A DNA stretch of 64,000 nucleotides from Escherichia ruysiae (GTDB lineage Bacteria > Pseudomonadota > Gammaproteobacteria > Enterobacterales > Enterobacteriaceae): contig NZ_JAVIWS010000001.1 of assembly GCF_031323975.1 (NCBI RefSeq), positions 1,240,001-1,304,000 of the forward strand, in the 5' to 3' direction. The position numbers were made by a program, and so were the translations under genes. Positions within the stretch are counted from its first letter, which is position 1, and each line of letters begins with the position of its first letter. Shown here one piece after another: positions 20,685-31,426 of this stretch. The notes under the pieces are model-generated. The model searched no databases and had not been told where the DNA came from. It saw nothing but the letters and a program-made list of their open reading frames with translations.

Positions 20685-20978
20685 TTACAGGTTACTGCTG
20701 TCGCCTTTCAGGCCGATCGGGAACACTTCTTCCAGGTCGCCGTGCGGACGCGGAATAACGTGGACAGATACTAGCTCGCCGATACGCTGTGCCGCTGCGG
20801 CACCGGCATCGGTCGCCGCTTTACAGGCAGCAACATCACCGCGAACCATCGCAGTACACAGGCCGCCGCCAATCTGCTTAACACCAACCAGTTTGACGCG
20901 CGCAGCTTTTACCATCGCGTCAGAAGCCTCAATCAGTGCAACCAGGCCCCGGGTTTCGATCATTCCTAATGCTTCCAT
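20685..20978 (-). CDS. eutM: EutM, major hexameric BMC shell protein
   Basis: This 97-residue single-BMC-domain protein forms flat hexamers that tile most of the shell facets. The pore-lining and lysine-edge regions ([29 protein letters not shown]) are typical. The start at 20978 follows AAAGAGGAAAA and gives [11 protein letters not shown]; upstream in-frame codons to 21020 are not conserved. It is probably the most highly produced shell protein. Confidence 0.97.
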   Translation of the reverse strand: MEALGMIETRGLVALIEASDAMVKAARVKLVGVKQIGGGLCTAMVRGDVAACKAATDAGAAAAQRIGELVSVHVIPRPHGDLEEVFPIGLKGDSSNL

Positions 20979-21016
20979 TGTGTTTTCCTCTTTATAGGGG
21001 TCCAGAACGGGACCGT

Positions 21017-22033
21017 TCATTCAACCAGTGTTTGTAAACTGCTTTCGCGGTTCACTTCTGTCTGACGCGGTACGGCTGCCACCAGCGCCAGTTCGATAAT
21101 TTCCTGTACGCTACAGCCACGAGAGAGATCGTGCATCGGCGCGGCAAGCCCTTGTATCAACGGTCCGACGGCACGATATCCGCCAAGTCGTTGTGCGATT
21201 TTGTAGCCAATATTTCCTGCCTCCAGCGACGGAAAAACCATTACATTCGCTTTGCCCTGTAGCGGGCTGGCAGGCGCTTTTTGCGCCGCGACATCCGGCA
21301 CGAAGGCGGCGTCAAACTGTAATTCTCCATCCACCACAAGCTGTGGCGCGCGTTCACGGACGATTTCGGTCGCCTGCTGAACGTTAGCAACGCAGGGGTG
21401 ACGGGCGCTGCCGTTGCTGGAAAACGACAGCATCGCCACGCGCGGTTCTTCTCCGGTGATAGCGCGCCAGGTGTCGGCGCTGGCAAGCGCGATATCCGCC
21501 AGTTGCGCCGCCGTCGGCTGTGGCACCACGCTGCAATCGGCAAAACCCAACGCGGAGCCGCTGTACTGCGGCAGCATCAGGAAAATGGAGGAGAGCGTTT
21601 TACAGCCCGGCTGCAAACCAATAATGCGTAATCCGGCGCGTAACACATTCGCCGTGGAAGAGAGGTTGCCCGCAATGCAAACATTCGCTTTACCGGCGCT
21701 GACCATTGCGGCGGCAAACATCAGCGGATCGGTGAGTTTATCCAGCGCGTCCGGCGGCGTTTTATCGCCTGCGCGAGCAAGCCAGCGGTGGGCAAATTCT
21801 TCCCGCATCGCAAGATTGCTGTGTGGATCAATCACCTGTAGCCCGTCCATCGCCACGCCGTGACTGAGCGCAAACTGGCGAAGTTCAAACGGATTGGCGA
21901 CCAGAATGGGCGTTGCCAGACCTTGTTGATGTAAATATTGCGCGGCTTTCAGCACACGTTGATCTAACGCATCCGGAAAAATCACTCTGGCGGGCGCTCG
22001 CAACGCCAGTTCACGACAACGTTCAATTATCAT
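21017..22033 (-). CDS. eutD: EutD, phosphate acetyltransferase
   Basis: This 338-residue phosphotransacetylase converts acetyl-CoA to acetyl phosphate and recycles CoA within the microcompartment. It lacks the regulatory N-terminal domain found in housekeeping Pta. Family blocks seen include [13 protein letters not shown] and a C-terminal [18 protein letters not shown] segment. It overlaps eutT by four bases at its start. A related phosphotransacetylase-like domain is fused to MaeB, whose gene lies a few kilobases upstream. Confidence 0.96.
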   Translation of the reverse strand: MIIERCRELALRAPARVIFPDALDQRVLKAAQYLHQQGLATPILVANPFELRQFALSHGVAMDGLQVIDPHSNLAMREEFAHRWLARAGDKTPPDALDKLTDPLMFAAAMVSAGKANVCIAGNLSSTANVLRAGLRIIGLQPGCKTLSSIFLMLPQYSGSALGFADCSVVPQPTAAQLADIALASADTWRAITGEEPRVAMLSFSSNGSARHPCVANVQQATEIVRERAPQLVVDGELQFDAAFVPDVAAQKAPASPLQGKANVMVFPSLEAGNIGYKIAQRLGGYRAVGPLIQGLAAPMHDLSRGCSVQEIIELALVAAVPRQTEVNRESSLQTLVE

Positions 22034-22833
22034 GGCGTCTCTCCCAGTCGTTGTTGGATCTGCGTCACCGTTAGCGGCTGCTTCGTCACGCTCAGGATCA
22101 TCATCACGTAAACTGTGCTGGAAAGGCGGTTCAGCGCCTGCAAGATGTCCGGGCGTAATACTTCAAAACTGCGGGTGATAAACACCTGCGCCGCTACGGT
22201 TTCGGTTTCACGCACTTTGGTGCGTAGCAGATTGAGCAACGCGGCATCGCGCCCGTGGCTGGCTTCCGGCACCAGATGATCGTGATCGAGATAACGCAGA
22301 GGCTGATGGGAAAGCCGATGCAGGTCTTCGTCTGAAAGCCCGACAATCGCCTGGCAGCCCAGCGGTTCTCCCAGCGCATCGGCGCGCATAATGTTGCCAA
22401 GACGCGAACGGATGTCCGCCAGCCACGGCTGCCACGGTTCCGCCAGTTCAATTTGCAGCCACATTGTCAGCGCAATGGTGCTGTCGAGAACAGCGCGAAA
22501 ACCCAGGCGCGGATCGCTTTTAGCGACCATTTTTTCCGCCGACAGATGAGTCAGCGTGTCTGGCTTTTTCGCCACCGGCTGGTGGCAGAGTTCGCAGCAC
22601 GCCTGCGGATATTCATCGCTACTGGTCAGCCCGTGAACGCGCTGCGGCTGCTGCTGTTCATCGTCAACAAACAGGCTGCCCTGCTCGTCAATAAACTTGA
22701 TGCGCAGATGGCGGCTTTCCAGTAACTCCCGGGCAGAGGGCGTCAGGCGACTGTGCGCAGGGAGATGGATCTCTGCGCCTTCGCTAAGCGTATGGTTCGC
22801 TCTTAGCCATGCTTCGGTGATGAAATCTTTCAT
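22030..22833 (-). CDS. eutT: EutT, ATP:cob(I)alamin adenosyltransferase
   Basis: This 267-residue enzyme makes adenosylcobalamin, the cofactor of EutBC. The metal-binding cluster known for EutT is visible as His67 followed by CCELC (Cys79, Cys80, Cys83). These bind a divalent metal that helps hold four-coordinate cob(II)alamin. The rest is the all-helical adenosyltransferase domain. It overlaps eutQ and eutD by four bases each, so the three are probably translationally coupled. Confidence 0.96.
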   Translation of the reverse strand: MKDFITEAWLRANHTLSEGAEIHLPAHSRLTPSARELLESRHLRIKFIDEQGSLFVDDEQQQPQRVHGLTSSDEYPQACCELCHQPVAKKPDTLTHLSAEKMVAKSDPRLGFRAVLDSTIALTMWLQIELAEPWQPWLADIRSRLGNIMRADALGEPLGCQAIVGLSDEDLHRLSHQPLRYLDHDHLVPEASHGRDAALLNLLRTKVRETETVAAQVFITRSFEVLRPDILQALNRLSSTVYVMMILSVTKQPLTVTQIQQRLGETP

Positions 22834-23531
22834 AGGGATTGCCAGTTAGCCGGCCAGGCGACATACAGGAATTTCACGCTGGATGTCGTACCAAATTCGA
22901 TGCTGGAACCCTTCGGGATAAACATCACGTCGCCCGCTTTGGCGATCATGGTTTCGCCTTCATGGCGAACGTGCAGTTCACCTTCCAGTACCATGTCGAT
23001 TTCGTCGTAGTTCAGCTTCCACGGGAAGAAGGCGTTATCCCACTGCATAAAACCCGCAGCCATGCTGCTGCCGTCATTTCCGGTAACCAGGTCGGTCAAC
23101 CCGACGCATTGAGGCTCCGCGCCGTCAAAACGACCAAACTTCACGCTGCCGCCATCGATAACTTTGATGCCGCCTTTGCCGGTCACCGATTTAAAACTCG
23201 ACTGCATTGCGCCCTGCTCCAGCGACTGCTTTTCCTTCATCACTTTTTCCATCAGTTGCGCGACCAGGCTTTCGGTAAACTGGCCTTCCGGCAGTTGGGC
23301 GATGATGGTTTCGCGAATGCGCTGACTTTCGGTTTTATCGGCAGGCGCGCTGGCAGGAACGGACGCCGTTACCGGAGTCGATTCATCGCATTCGGTGATG
23401 GTAAAACCCAGTAGATCCGCCACTTCACGGGCTTCCGGAGTAATAATGCTGGCACGTAGAACCACGGACATTGCCTGTTCGCCGCGCGCATGGGCTTCAC
23501 GAATATCATTCGCTGTGATGAGTTTTTTCAC
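22830..23531 (-). CDS. eutQ: EutQ, cupin-domain acetate kinase of the eut pathway
   Basis: This 233-residue protein has an N-terminal region and a C-terminal cupin barrel (about 105-233; motifs EIDMVLEGELHVRHEG and GDVMFIPKGSS). Work in Salmonella gives EutQ acetate kinase activity with EutP, making ATP from acetyl phosphate, and a role in microcompartment assembly. It overlaps the end of eutP by 26 bases, an unusually long overlap in this operon, and eutT by four. Confidence 0.95.
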   Translation of the reverse strand: MKKLITANDIREAHARGEQAMSVVLRASIITPEAREVADLLGFTITECDESTPVTASVPASAPADKTESQRIRETIIAQLPEGQFTESLVAQLMEKVMKEKQSLEQGAMQSSFKSVTGKGGIKVIDGGSVKFGRFDGAEPQCVGLTDLVTGNDGSSMAAGFMQWDNAFFPWKLNYDEIDMVLEGELHVRHEGETMIAKAGDVMFIPKGSSIEFGTTSSVKFLYVAWPANWQSL

Positions 23532-23985
23532 CTGCTTCCTCCTGTTCGGTGAGAGATGCCAGATAATCCACCAGTTGCTGCACGCTTTGCGGGTCGTGGC
23601 TGTTTAGCTCGAAAATCGGCTCTTCAAAGCCAGTCTCGCGCAATAACTGTCGCGTTGCGGCGACGTCAGCATCCGGCATGTCCGTTTTACTGATGACGGC
23701 GATTTGCCGTTTAGTGACGCCAATATCCAGCAACCCGGCAGGTAATCGGCTTTCCGGGTCATTCGCGCCGTGGACATATATCAGCATGTCCACATCCTGT
23801 AGCGTGGTAATTAAGGCGTGATACCAGCGGGGATGGCTAAAATATTCACCTGGCGTATCAATATCACCCTTATTATTAAATTCCACAGCCTGCGTTTTTC
23901 GCGCGAGGGTATAATCCCCTTGCAACGCATTAAATAACGTTGTCTTTCCTGCTCCGACAGCACCCACAAACGCAATTCGTTTCAT
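23506..23985 (-). CDS. eutP: EutP, P-loop acetate kinase-like protein
   Basis: This 159-residue P-loop NTPase has a Walker A GAVGAGKT at 8-15 and a Ras-like SKTD nucleotide-specificity motif. Once considered a GTPase, its Salmonella counterpart was reported as an acetate kinase acting with EutQ. The C-terminus (about 140-159) is highly charged and lies within the overlap with eutQ. It follows eutS by 12 bases. Confidence 0.94.
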   Translation of the reverse strand: MKRIAFVGAVGAGKTTLFNALQGDYTLARKTQAVEFNNKGDIDTPGEYFSHPRWYHALITTLQDVDMLIYVHGANDPESRLPAGLLDIGVTKRQIAVISKTDMPDADVAATRQLLRETGFEEPIFELNSHDPQSVQQLVDYLASLTEQEEAGEKTHHSE

Positions 23986-23997
23986 GAATGCCTCGCA

Positions 23998-24333
23998 TTA
24001 ACTTTTGGTCATTTCACAAAGCGTATAATTTAATAAGCGCCCTAAACCGCTGACGGTTTGTGATAACGCTTCTTCTACCGCGCCCACCGAGCCATAAATC
24101 ACCAGCGCGCCGCTAAAACGGTCAAGAAAACCGATATGCACATCGGCGGCTTTCAGTGCTAAATCGCCGGCGATCATCGCTGTTTCACCGGGAGTTAGCG
24201 TCATAATGCCGATTGCGCCAGCATCGGGAACGCCGATTTTCTTCGCCAGTTCCTCACCGGGATGCGCAATTAAATGCGCCAGCGTGACCTGTTTACCGGG
24301 CACAAATTCCTGAATGATGCGTTCTTTATCCAT
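23998..24333 (-). CDS. eutS: EutS, bent hexameric BMC shell protein; first gene of eut operon
   Basis: This 111-residue BMC shell protein has an N-terminal extension ([15 protein letters not shown]) and a circularly permuted BMC fold. In structures the E. coli hexamer is bent by about 40 degrees and is thought to form shell edges. It is the promoter-proximal gene. Upstream are about 290 bases of non-coding DNA with a CRP-type site, matching the requirement for both CRP and EutR reported for eut control in Salmonella. Confidence 0.96.
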
Positions 24334-24414
24334 GAGTCGCCGCCTGTGAAAAATCTGGCGCTATCGTGACAATTTTTTGTCAGAGTAAATAACAAAATTC
24401 GGCAAGGGAGTTTA

Positions 24415-24436
24415 AAAGGTGAGGTAGATCACTAAG
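24415..24436. promoter_or_regulatory. CRP-type operator upstream of eutS
   Basis: GTGA, six bases, TCAC is found exactly at 24419-24432 (GTGAGGTAGATCAC). The centre lies about 92 bp before the eutS start. This is the core of a CRP site. The eut operon is known to depend on CRP in Salmonella, which supports the call. Position relative to the transcription start is not known here. Confidence 0.65.
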
Positions 24437-24578
24437 AATGGAGAGATATTTTATCTAATGCATAAATTTTCATGTACAGCACATGAATATAATTAAATTG
24501 ATATTGATTTATTTTTATATGGCGCGCTTTATTATTCGAAAAACAAGTAATAATCCCTTCTGATATATTGCGATAAAC

Positions 24579-24606
24579 CGCTTACCCTGAATATTCAGGG
24601 TAAGCG
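24579..24606 (-). terminator. Perfect 28-bp palindrome after maeB
   Basis: CGCTTACCCTGAAT and its exact reverse complement form a 28-base perfect palindrome just after the maeB stop (minus strand). On the minus strand it is followed by GTTTAT, a weak T-run. It probably ends maeB transcripts and also insulates the eut promoter region on its other side. Confidence 0.7.
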
Positions 24607-24623
24607 TAAGAGTTAAGAAAGAA

Positions 24624-26903
24624 TTACAGCGGCTGGGTTTGCGCTTCAACCACGGCCAGCGCCACCATGTTGACGATACGACGTACCGACGCGATTGGCG
24701 TTAATACGTGAACCGGTTTCGCCACGCCCATCAGCACCGGACCAACGGTTACACCTTCCGAGCTGGAAACGCGTAGTAAGTTGTAACTAATGCGGGCGGC
24801 TTCCATATTCGGCATCACCAGAATATTAGCGGAACCTTTCAGAGAGCTGTCCGGCATACGATCGTTGCGAATCGCTTCCACCAGCGCCGCATCACCGTGC
24901 ATTTCGCCATCAATCATCAGTTCTGGCGCACGTTCCCTGACCAGTTCCAGGGCTTTACGCATTTTGCTGGACGACGGGCAATTTGAAGAACCAAAGTTGG
25001 AGTGCGAGAGTAAGGCAACACGCGGCTCAATACCAAAACGACGGACAGTTTCTGCCGCCATCAAGGTGATCTCCGCCAGCTCTTCTGCGTCTGGTTCGTC
25101 ATTGACGTATGTATCGGCAATAAAGGTGTTACCACTCGGCAGCAGCAGCGCGTTCATGGCACCTGCGGTGTGAACGCCATCGCGATAACCAAAGACATTT
25201 TTTACCACGCTAAAGTGTTCATGGTAATCACCCACCGTACCGCAAATCATTGCATCGGCTTCGCCACGCTGAACCATGATCGCGCCGATCACTGTCGGGT
25301 TACTGATCAGCGCACGCTGCGCCTGCTCCTGGGTGACACCACGACGCTTCATGATCTGGAAGTATTCGGTCCAGTACTCTTTAAAGCGCGGATCGGATTC
25401 GTTATTGACGATCTCAAAATCAACACCCGCTTTGATCTGCAAGCCCAGTTTCTGAATGCGCATTTCGATCACGTTCGGACGACCGATAAGGATCGGTTTC
25501 GCCAGTCCCAGCGTTACCAGTTCCTGAGTGGCATGCAGAACGCGCGCCTCTTCCCCTTCCGGCAGAACAACGCGCTTCGGCGCTTTGCGAGCCTGAGAGA
25601 AGATCGGCTTCATAAACAGGTTGGTTTTGTAAACGAACTCGGTCAGTTTGTCGATGTAGACGTCGAAATCAGCAATCGGACGCGTCGCCACACCGGACTC
25701 CATTGCCGCTTTTGCCACCGCTGGCGCGATCTTGACGATCAGACGCGGATCGAACGGTTTAGGAATGATGTATTCCGGGCCAAAGCTCAGATCCTGATCG
25801 CCATAGGCAGAAGCAACCACTTCGCTCTGTTCCGCATGAGCCAGTTCAGCAATCGCACGTACCGCCGCCAGTTTCATCTCTTCATTAATAGCGGTTGCAC
25901 CAACGTCCAGCGCGCCACGGAAAATGAACGGGAAGCAAAGCACGTTGTTGACCTGGTTTGGATAGTCAGAACGACCAGTACAGATGATGGCATCCGGACG
26001 CACTTCTTTCGCCAGCGGCGGCAGAATTTCCGGTTCCGGATTCGCCAGCGCCAGGATCATCGGCGCGCGAGCCATTTTCTTCACCATTTCCTGGGTCAGC
26101 ACTTTCGGGCCGGAGCAGCCAAGGAAAATATCCGCGCCTTCAATTACATCGTCGAGAGTACGTTTACCGTCATCCACCACCGCATAAGCGGCTTTGGTTT
26201 CCGCCATGTTCGGCTCTCGACCCTGATAGATAACGCCTTTCGAGTCACAAACCACGATGTTATGTTTTTGCAGCCCCAGTGCCACCAGCAGGTTCATACA
26301 GGCGATGGCGGCTGCCCCCGCGCCGGAAACCACCATCCGCACGTCGGAGATGTTTTTCTCTACCACGCGCAAGCCGTTAAGGATAGCGGCGGTGCTGATG
26401 ATTGCCGTTCCGTGCTGGTCGTCGTGGAATACCGGAATGTTCATCCGCTGGCGCAGTTTCTGCTCAATATAGAAGCACTCTGGCGCTTTAATGTCTTCGA
26501 GGTTGATGCCGCCAAAGGTCGGTTCCAGCGCAGCGACCACTTCGATAAATTTGTCCGGATCGAGTTCATCAACTTCAATGTCAAACACATCAATCCCGGC
26601 GAATTTCTTAAACAGAACGCCCTTGCCTTCCATCACTGGTTTGCCTGCCAGCGCGCCAATGTTGCCTAACCCCAGTACCGCCGTACCGTTGGAGATCACC
26701 GCCACCAGGTTACCGCGCGCAGTATATTTGTAGGCTTTTAACGGATCTTTCTCGATTTCAAGACAAGGCGCGGCGACGCCAGGTGAGTAGGCCAGCGCCA
26801 GATCGCGCTGCGTGGCCAGAGGTTTAGTGGGAGAAACCTGGATTTTCCCTGGAACTGGAAATTCATGGAAATCAAGTGCACTTTGTTTTAACTGGTCATC
26901 CAT
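24624..26903 (-). CDS. maeB: MaeB, NADP-dependent malic enzyme with phosphotransacetylase-like domain
   Basis: This 759-residue cytoplasmic enzyme oxidatively decarboxylates malate to pyruvate and makes NADPH. The malic enzyme domain covers about 1-430, with [12 protein letters not shown] near the start and the nucleotide motif [11 protein letters not shown]. The remaining 330 residues form a phosphotransacetylase-like domain without proven Pta activity, which mediates regulation by acetyl-CoA. Length equals the E. coli protein. It is convergent with nothing: talA is divergent upstream, with a 285-bp gap. Confidence 0.97.
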   Translation of the reverse strand: MDDQLKQSALDFHEFPVPGKIQVSPTKPLATQRDLALAYSPGVAAPCLEIEKDPLKAYKYTARGNLVAVISNGTAVLGLGNIGALAGKPVMEGKGVLFKKFAGIDVFDIEVDELDPDKFIEVVAALEPTFGGINLEDIKAPECFYIEQKLRQRMNIPVFHDDQHGTAIISTAAILNGLRVVEKNISDVRMVVSGAGAAAIACMNLLVALGLQKHNIVVCDSKGVIYQGREPNMAETKAAYAVVDDGKRTLDDVIEGADIFLGCSGPKVLTQEMVKKMARAPMILALANPEPEILPPLAKEVRPDAIICTGRSDYPNQVNNVLCFPFIFRGALDVGATAINEEMKLAAVRAIAELAHAEQSEVVASAYGDQDLSFGPEYIIPKPFDPRLIVKIAPAVAKAAMESGVATRPIADFDVYIDKLTEFVYKTNLFMKPIFSQARKAPKRVVLPEGEEARVLHATQELVTLGLAKPILIGRPNVIEMRIQKLGLQIKAGVDFEIVNNESDPRFKEYWTEYFQIMKRRGVTQEQAQRALISNPTVIGAIMVQRGEADAMICGTVGDYHEHFSVVKNVFGYRDGVHTAGAMNALLLPSGNTFIADTYVNDEPDAEELAEITLMAAETVRRFGIEPRVALLSHSNFGSSNCPSSSKMRKALELVRERAPELMIDGEMHGDAALVEAIRNDRMPDSSLKGSANILVMPNMEAARISYNLLRVSSSEGVTVGPVLMGVAKPVHVLTPIASVRRIVNMVALAVVEAQTQPL

Positions 26904-27188
26904 TTGGTTGTTCCTTTCACGTAACGTTCACAAAAATGCGTGGGCAACTGCCTCAGCCCACAACATGGCGCACATTATTACCTTGCCGGAGCTTTCAGAC
27001 TTTGAGCAAGTCCAAACTCTCCTCATAAAAATAATATTTTGGCAATAATCCTATAACACTGATGTTACCTGCTTAATCCGGCAATACCATGCCTGTCTGC
27101 TATGCTTTTTTGATGCGATTAGCAAAATTTCTCAGAAGTGTGAATTAACGCACTCACCTAACACTTTACTTTTCAAGGAGTATTTCCT
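26904..27188. promoter_or_regulatory. maeB-talA divergent promoter region
   Basis: This gap carries the promoters of the divergent genes maeB and talA. It is AT-rich in the talA-proximal half. talA and tktB are known RpoS-dependent genes in E. coli. I see a plausible TATGCT box near 27101 for talA but cannot prove the start site. No operator palindrome stands out. Confidence 0.4.
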
Positions 27189-28139
27189 ATGAACGAGTTA
27201 GACGGCATCAAACAGTTCACCACTGTCGTGGCAGACAGCGGCGATATTGAGTCCATTCGCCATTATCATCCTCAGGATGCCACCACCAATCCTTCGTTAT
27301 TACTCAAGGCTGCCGGATTATCACAATATGAGCATTTAATAGACGATGCTATCGCCTGGGGTAAAAAAAATGGTCAAACGCAGGAACAACAAGTGGTAGC
27401 TGCCTGCGATAAGCTGGCGGTCAATTTCGGTACAGAAATTCTCAAAATCGTACCCGGTCGTGTATCGACAGAAGTTGACGCACGCCTCTCTTTTGATAAA
27501 GAAAAGAGTATTGAGAAAGCGCGTCATCTGGTGGATTTGTACCAGCAGCAGGGCGTTGAGAAATCACGCATTCTGATCAAGCTAGCTTCAACCTGGGAAG
27601 GGATCCGCGCGGCAGAAGAGCTGGAAAAAGAAGGCATTAATTGCAATCTGACGCTGCTGTTTTCCTTTGCTCAGGCACGCGCCTGTGCAGAAGCGGGCGT
27701 TTTTCTGATTTCGCCATTTGTCGGGCGTATTTATGACTGGTATCAGGCGCGCAAGCCGCTGGATCCGTATGTGGTGGAAGAAGATCCGGGCGTTAAGTCG
27801 GTGCGTAATATCTACGACTATTTCAAGCAGCACCGCTATGAAACCATTGTGATGGGCGCAAGTTTCCGCCGTACCGAGCAAATCCTCGCTTTAACCGGTT
27901 GCGATCGTCTGACTATCGCGCCGAACTTGCTGAAAGAGTTGCAGGAAAAAGTCTCGCCAGTCGTCCGCAAATTGATCCCGCCTTCTCAGACGTTCCCACG
28001 CCCTGCCCCCATGAGCGAAGCGGAGTTCCGTTGGGAGCACAATCAGGATGCGATGGCGGTAGAAAAACTGTCTGAAGGCATCCGCCTGTTCGCCGTCGAT
28101 CAACGCAAACTGGAAGATCTTCTTGCCGCCAAACTATAA
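27189..28139 (+). CDS. talA: TalA, transaldolase A
   Basis: This 316-residue cytoplasmic transaldolase moves a dihydroxyacetone unit between sugar phosphates in the non-oxidative pentose phosphate pathway. The Schiff-base lysine is Lys131 in [11 protein letters not shown], and an Asp near 16 in the ATTNPS-type N-terminal region is also conserved. It is the stationary-phase isozyme of TalB. A good AAGGAG site precedes the ATG. tktB follows 19 bases after the stop, forming an operon with its pathway partner. Confidence 0.97.
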   Translation: MNELDGIKQFTTVVADSGDIESIRHYHPQDATTNPSLLLKAAGLSQYEHLIDDAIAWGKKNGQTQEQQVVAACDKLAVNFGTEILKIVPGRVSTEVDARLSFDKEKSIEKARHLVDLYQQQGVEKSRILIKLASTWEGIRAAEELEKEGINCNLTLLFSFAQARACAEAGVFLISPFVGRIYDWYQARKPLDPYVVEEDPGVKSVRNIYDYFKQHRYETIVMGASFRRTEQILALTGCDRLTIAPNLLKELQEKVSPVVRKLIPPSQTFPRPAPMSEAEFRWEHNQDAMAVEKLSEGIRLFAVDQRKLEDLLAAKL

Positions 28140-28158
28140 ACCAGCCACGGAGTGTTAT

Positions 28159-30168
28159 ATGTCCCGAAAAGACCTTGCCAATGCGATTCGCGCGCTCAGT
28201 ATGGATGCGGTGCAAAAAGCCAATTCTGGTCATCCCGGCGCGCCGATGGGCATGGCCGATATTGCCGAAGTGCTGTGGAACGATTTTCTTAAACATAACC
28301 CCACCGATCCAACCTGGTATGATCGCGACCGCTTTATTCTCTCCAACGGTCATGCCTCGATGCTGCTCTACAGTTTGCTGCATCTGACCGGTTACGACCT
28401 GCCGCTGGAAGAGCTGAAGAACTTCCGTCAGTTGCATTCGAAAACCCCAGGACACCCTGAGCTTGGCTATACGCCAGGCGTTGAAACCACCACAGGGCCG
28501 CTGGGGCAAGGGCTGGCGAACGCGGTTGGACTGGCGATAGCAGAACGTACGCTGGCGGCGCAGTTTAACCAGCCGGATCATGAAATTGTCGATCACTTCA
28601 CTTATGTGTTTATGGGCGACGGCTGCCTGATGGAAGGTATTTCTCACGAAGTCTGTTCGCTGGCGGGCACGCTGGGGCTAGGCAAGCTGATTGGTTTTTA
28701 CGATCACAACGGTATTTCCATCGACGGTGAAACCGAAGGCTGGTTTACCGACGATACGGCAAAACGTTTTGAAGCCTATCACTGGCATGTTGTCCATGAA
28801 ATCGACGGTCACGATCCGCAGGCGGTGAAAGAAGCGATTCTCGAAGCGCAAAGCGTGAAAGATAAGCCGTCGTTGATTATCTGCCGCACGGTGATTGGCT
28901 TCGGTTCGCCTAATAAAGCGGGTAAGGAAGAGGCGCACGGCGCACCACTGGGGGAAGAAGAAGTGGCGCTGGCACGGCAAAAACTGGGCTGGCACCATCC
29001 GCCATTTGAGATCCCTAAAGAGATTTATCACGCCTGGGATGCCCGCGAAAAAGGCGAAAAAGCGCAGCAGAGCTGGAATGAAAAGTTTGCAGCTTATAAA
29101 AAAGCCCATCCGCAACTGGCAGAGGAGTTTACCCGCCGGATGAGCGGAGGTTTGCCGAAGGACTGGGAGAAAACGACGCAGAAATATATCAATGAGTTGC
29201 AGGCGAATCCGGCGAAAATCGCTACCCGTAAGGCGTCGCAAAATACGCTTAACGCTTACGGCCCCATGCTGCCGGAACTGCTCGGCGGTTCGGCGGATCT
29301 GGCTCCCAGTAACTTAACCATCTGGAAAGGTTCGGTGTCGCTGAAAGAAGATCTGGCAGGGAATTATATTCACTACGGAGTGCGTGAATTTGGTATGACC
29401 GCCATCGCCAACGGCATCGCGCACCACGGTGGATTTGTACCGTATACCGCGACGTTCCTGATGTTTGTTGAATACGCCCGCAACGCCGCACGTATGGCGG
29501 CGCTGATGAAAGCGCGGCAGATTATGGTTTATACCCATGACTCGATTGGTCTGGGGGAAGATGGTCCGACGCACCAGGCGGTTGAGCAACTGGCCAGTTT
29601 GCGCTTAACCCCGAATTTCAGCACCTGGCGACCGTGCGATCAGGTGGAAGCAGCGGTGGGCTGGAAGCTGGCGGTTGAGCGCCACAACGGGCCGACGGCG
29701 CTGATCCTCTCAAGGCAGAATCTGGCCCAGGTGGAACGTACGCCGGATCAGGTAAAAGAGATTGCTCGTGGCGGTTATGTGCTGAAAGACAGCGGCGGTA
29801 AGCCAGATATTATTTTGATTGCTACCGGTTCAGAGATGGAAATCACCCTGCAAGCGGCGGAGAAATTAGCAGGAGAAGGTCGCAATGTTCGCGTGGTTTC
29901 CCTGCCCTCGACCGATATTTTCGACGCCCAGGATGAGGAATATCGGGAGTCGGTGTTGCCTTCTAACGTTGCGGCTCGCGTGGCGGTGGAAGCAGGCATC
30001 GCCGATTACTGGTACAAGTATGTTGGTCTGAAAGGGGCAATTGTCGGGATGACAGGTTATGGGGAATCTGCTCCGGCGGATAAGCTGTTCCCGTTCTTTG
30101 GCTTTACCGCCGAGAATATTGTGGCAAAAGCGCATAAGGTGCTGGGAGTGAAAGGTGCCGGATGCTGA
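28159..30168 (+). CDS. tktB: TktB, transketolase 2
   Basis: This 669-residue thiamine-diphosphate enzyme transfers two-carbon ketol units between sugar phosphates. It shows the SGHPGAPMG start motif, the TPP motif beginning GDGCLMEG, and the pyrimidine and C-terminal domains. The usual protein ends LGVKGA. Here the frame runs two codons further (GC), because the stop lies inside the REP element that abuts the gene. It is the RpoS-dependent isozyme of TktA. The start at 28159 follows GGAG and gives [10 protein letters not shown]. Confidence 0.97.
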   Translation: MSRKDLANAIRALSMDAVQKANSGHPGAPMGMADIAEVLWNDFLKHNPTDPTWYDRDRFILSNGHASMLLYSLLHLTGYDLPLEELKNFRQLHSKTPGHPELGYTPGVETTTGPLGQGLANAVGLAIAERTLAAQFNQPDHEIVDHFTYVFMGDGCLMEGISHEVCSLAGTLGLGKLIGFYDHNGISIDGETEGWFTDDTAKRFEAYHWHVVHEIDGHDPQAVKEAILEAQSVKDKPSLIICRTVIGFGSPNKAGKEEAHGAPLGEEEVALARQKLGWHHPPFEIPKEIYHAWDAREKGEKAQQSWNEKFAAYKKAHPQLAEEFTRRMSGGLPKDWEKTTQKYINELQANPAKIATRKASQNTLNAYGPMLPELLGGSADLAPSNLTIWKGSVSLKEDLAGNYIHYGVREFGMTAIANGIAHHGGFVPYTATFLMFVEYARNAARMAALMKARQIMVYTHDSIGLGEDGPTHQAVEQLASLRLTPNFSTWRPCDQVEAAVGWKLAVERHNGPTALILSRQNLAQVERTPDQVKEIARGGYVLKDSGGKPDIILIATGSEMEITLQAAEKLAGEGRNVRVVSLPSTDIFDAQDEEYRESVLPSNVAARVAVEAGIADYWYKYVGLKGAIVGMTGYGESAPADKLFPFFGFTAENIVAKAHKVLGVKGAGC

Positions 30169-30241
30169 TCGCCTGATGCTGATTGCCGGATGCGACGCTG
30201 ACGCGTCTTATCCGGCAATCAGCGTCTTATCCGGTCTACAT
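30157..30241. repeat. REP/BIME cluster after tktB
   Basis: Repeated REP units (GCCGGATGC..., GATTGCCGGATGCGACGC, GCGTCTTATCCGGC, GCGTCTTATCCGGT) fill the gap between the convergent genes tktB and ypfG. The first unit includes the last codons and the stop of tktB. It likely serves as the shared 3' boundary of both transcripts. Confidence 0.88.
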
Positions 30242-30257
30242 GTCCCCGCCATTTTGT

Positions 30258-31301
30258 TTAACGGGTGATCCACAACGTGGGCCAGGCGTCTGGCCCATGC
30301 CAGTTATCGCAGGTGGGTTCGGCAGCGTAACGCACCAGGCGAAAACGCTGGCCGTCAAAACGCCAGCGCGCCTGAATGCCACAATCGCTTAATCCGCGAC
30401 CTTTCGCTAAGGTCACCAGTTCACGCGTTTTTTCATCGAATGTTGCGTTCATCAGTTCCAGTTCATTCGTCTCCTGACCGTTGTGGAACGGCAAACGTAA
30501 CCGTACCGGGCGCGAGGCCAGTGGCTTTTTACGCGATACAATCCACGCCAGATCAATGGTGTTATAGGCGCCCGCCTCACAGCTAATCATCATCAGCGCT
30601 TTATCATCAGTCAGCGCAGTGACATTCACCTCACGACGCAATGGATCAAGCGAGCAGCGCAGACCATTCATCCGCCAGTTTCCATAATCCAGCAAATCGT
30701 TGCGTTCTTCGAGTGAGAGTGGCGTCGGCGTTGGGTTTACCACAGCGACCTCTTTCAGCGCAGGCGCAGGCGGTACGCTGAGTGGCGGCTCGTCTCCTTT
30801 CTTGATCCACGCAGTTTCACTGCCAACGCGCTTTTGCTGGGCATCAATAAACAACAACGCCGCTTTTAATCCATTAAGAGAAATGGTCTGATCGCCGTCG
30901 CGTAAGGTAATTGCCTTCCCTTCCTGAATCATTTGCAAAAACGCGGTGATGGTCGCCGTATCATCGGTCACTAATAACCACGGCGAAATCCGCCACTTGT
31001 CCCCGCTTAACGCCAGCGGCTCGCCATCTAACAGCAGTCGTGGCGCTATCGCCTCTTCCGACGCATCCGGCGACTTCAACCCGCCGCGCTCAATACGTAA
31101 AACGGCATCGGTATGCGCCCCGGCACTGCGACTGAGAGTCATCACCAGTCCATTATGATTGCCAGTGTTGCGCGCTACGCAGAAATTTTGGTTGTTACAG
31201 GTGACCTGCCAGTCGGAAAACGTCCGCTGCGCTGGTGCTGCCCACGCGAAAGACGTCGGCAACAAAGCGAAAAAAAAGAGAAGGAAAATGCGATAGCGCA
31301 T
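30258..31301 (-). CDS. ypfG: YpfG, periplasmic protein of unknown function (DUF1176)
   Basis: This 347-residue exported protein has a signal peptide (MRYRIFLLFFFALL, cleavage after AWA). The mature part contains two related regions, one starting FSDWQVTCNNQNFC and the other NWRMNGLRCSLDP, with paired cysteines that could form disulfides. I know it only as an uncharacterised E. coli periplasmic protein, and no catalytic motif is visible. nudK lies on the same strand upstream with a 125-bp gap. Confidence 0.9.
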   Translation of the reverse strand: MRYRIFLLFFFALLPTSFAWAAPAQRTFSDWQVTCNNQNFCVARNTGNHNGLVMTLSRSAGAHTDAVLRIERGGLKSPDASEEAIAPRLLLDGEPLALSGDKWRISPWLLVTDDTATITAFLQMIQEGKAITLRDGDQTISLNGLKAALLFIDAQQKRVGSETAWIKKGDEPPLSVPPAPALKEVAVVNPTPTPLSLEERNDLLDYGNWRMNGLRCSLDPLRREVNVTALTDDKALMMISCEAGAYNTIDLAWIVSRKKPLASRPVRLRLPFHNGQETNELELMNATFDEKTRELVTLAKGRGLSDCGIQARWRFDGQRFRLVRYAAEPTCDNWHGPDAWPTLWITR

Positions 31302-31366
31302 GGACGGTACGACCCCAGAAGTTCAAACAAACAGCACAAGTCGTATCTTCGTTGCGCAGGTAGCGC

Positions 31367-31394
31367 GGCTCAATCGGATTTATCGGATTGAGCC
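31367..31394. terminator. Hairpin between nudK and ypfG
   Basis: GGCTCAATC and GATTGAGCC form a perfect 9-bp stem with a 10-base loop between the nudK stop and the ypfG start. No long T-run follows on the minus strand, so it may be a transcript end or a stability element rather than a strict terminator. Confidence 0.45.
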
Positions 31395-31426
31395 AATAAT
31401 AAACAACGAAATATTATTGTTATTTT

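Noticed and set aside
25170..26669. A 499-codon open frame on the plus strand, antisense to maeB
   Set aside because: It lies fully inside the strongly conserved maeB gene, in the frame that GC-rich codon use tends to keep open. The translation is rich in Arg, His, Phe and Gln with no domain, and no ribosome-binding site is evident.
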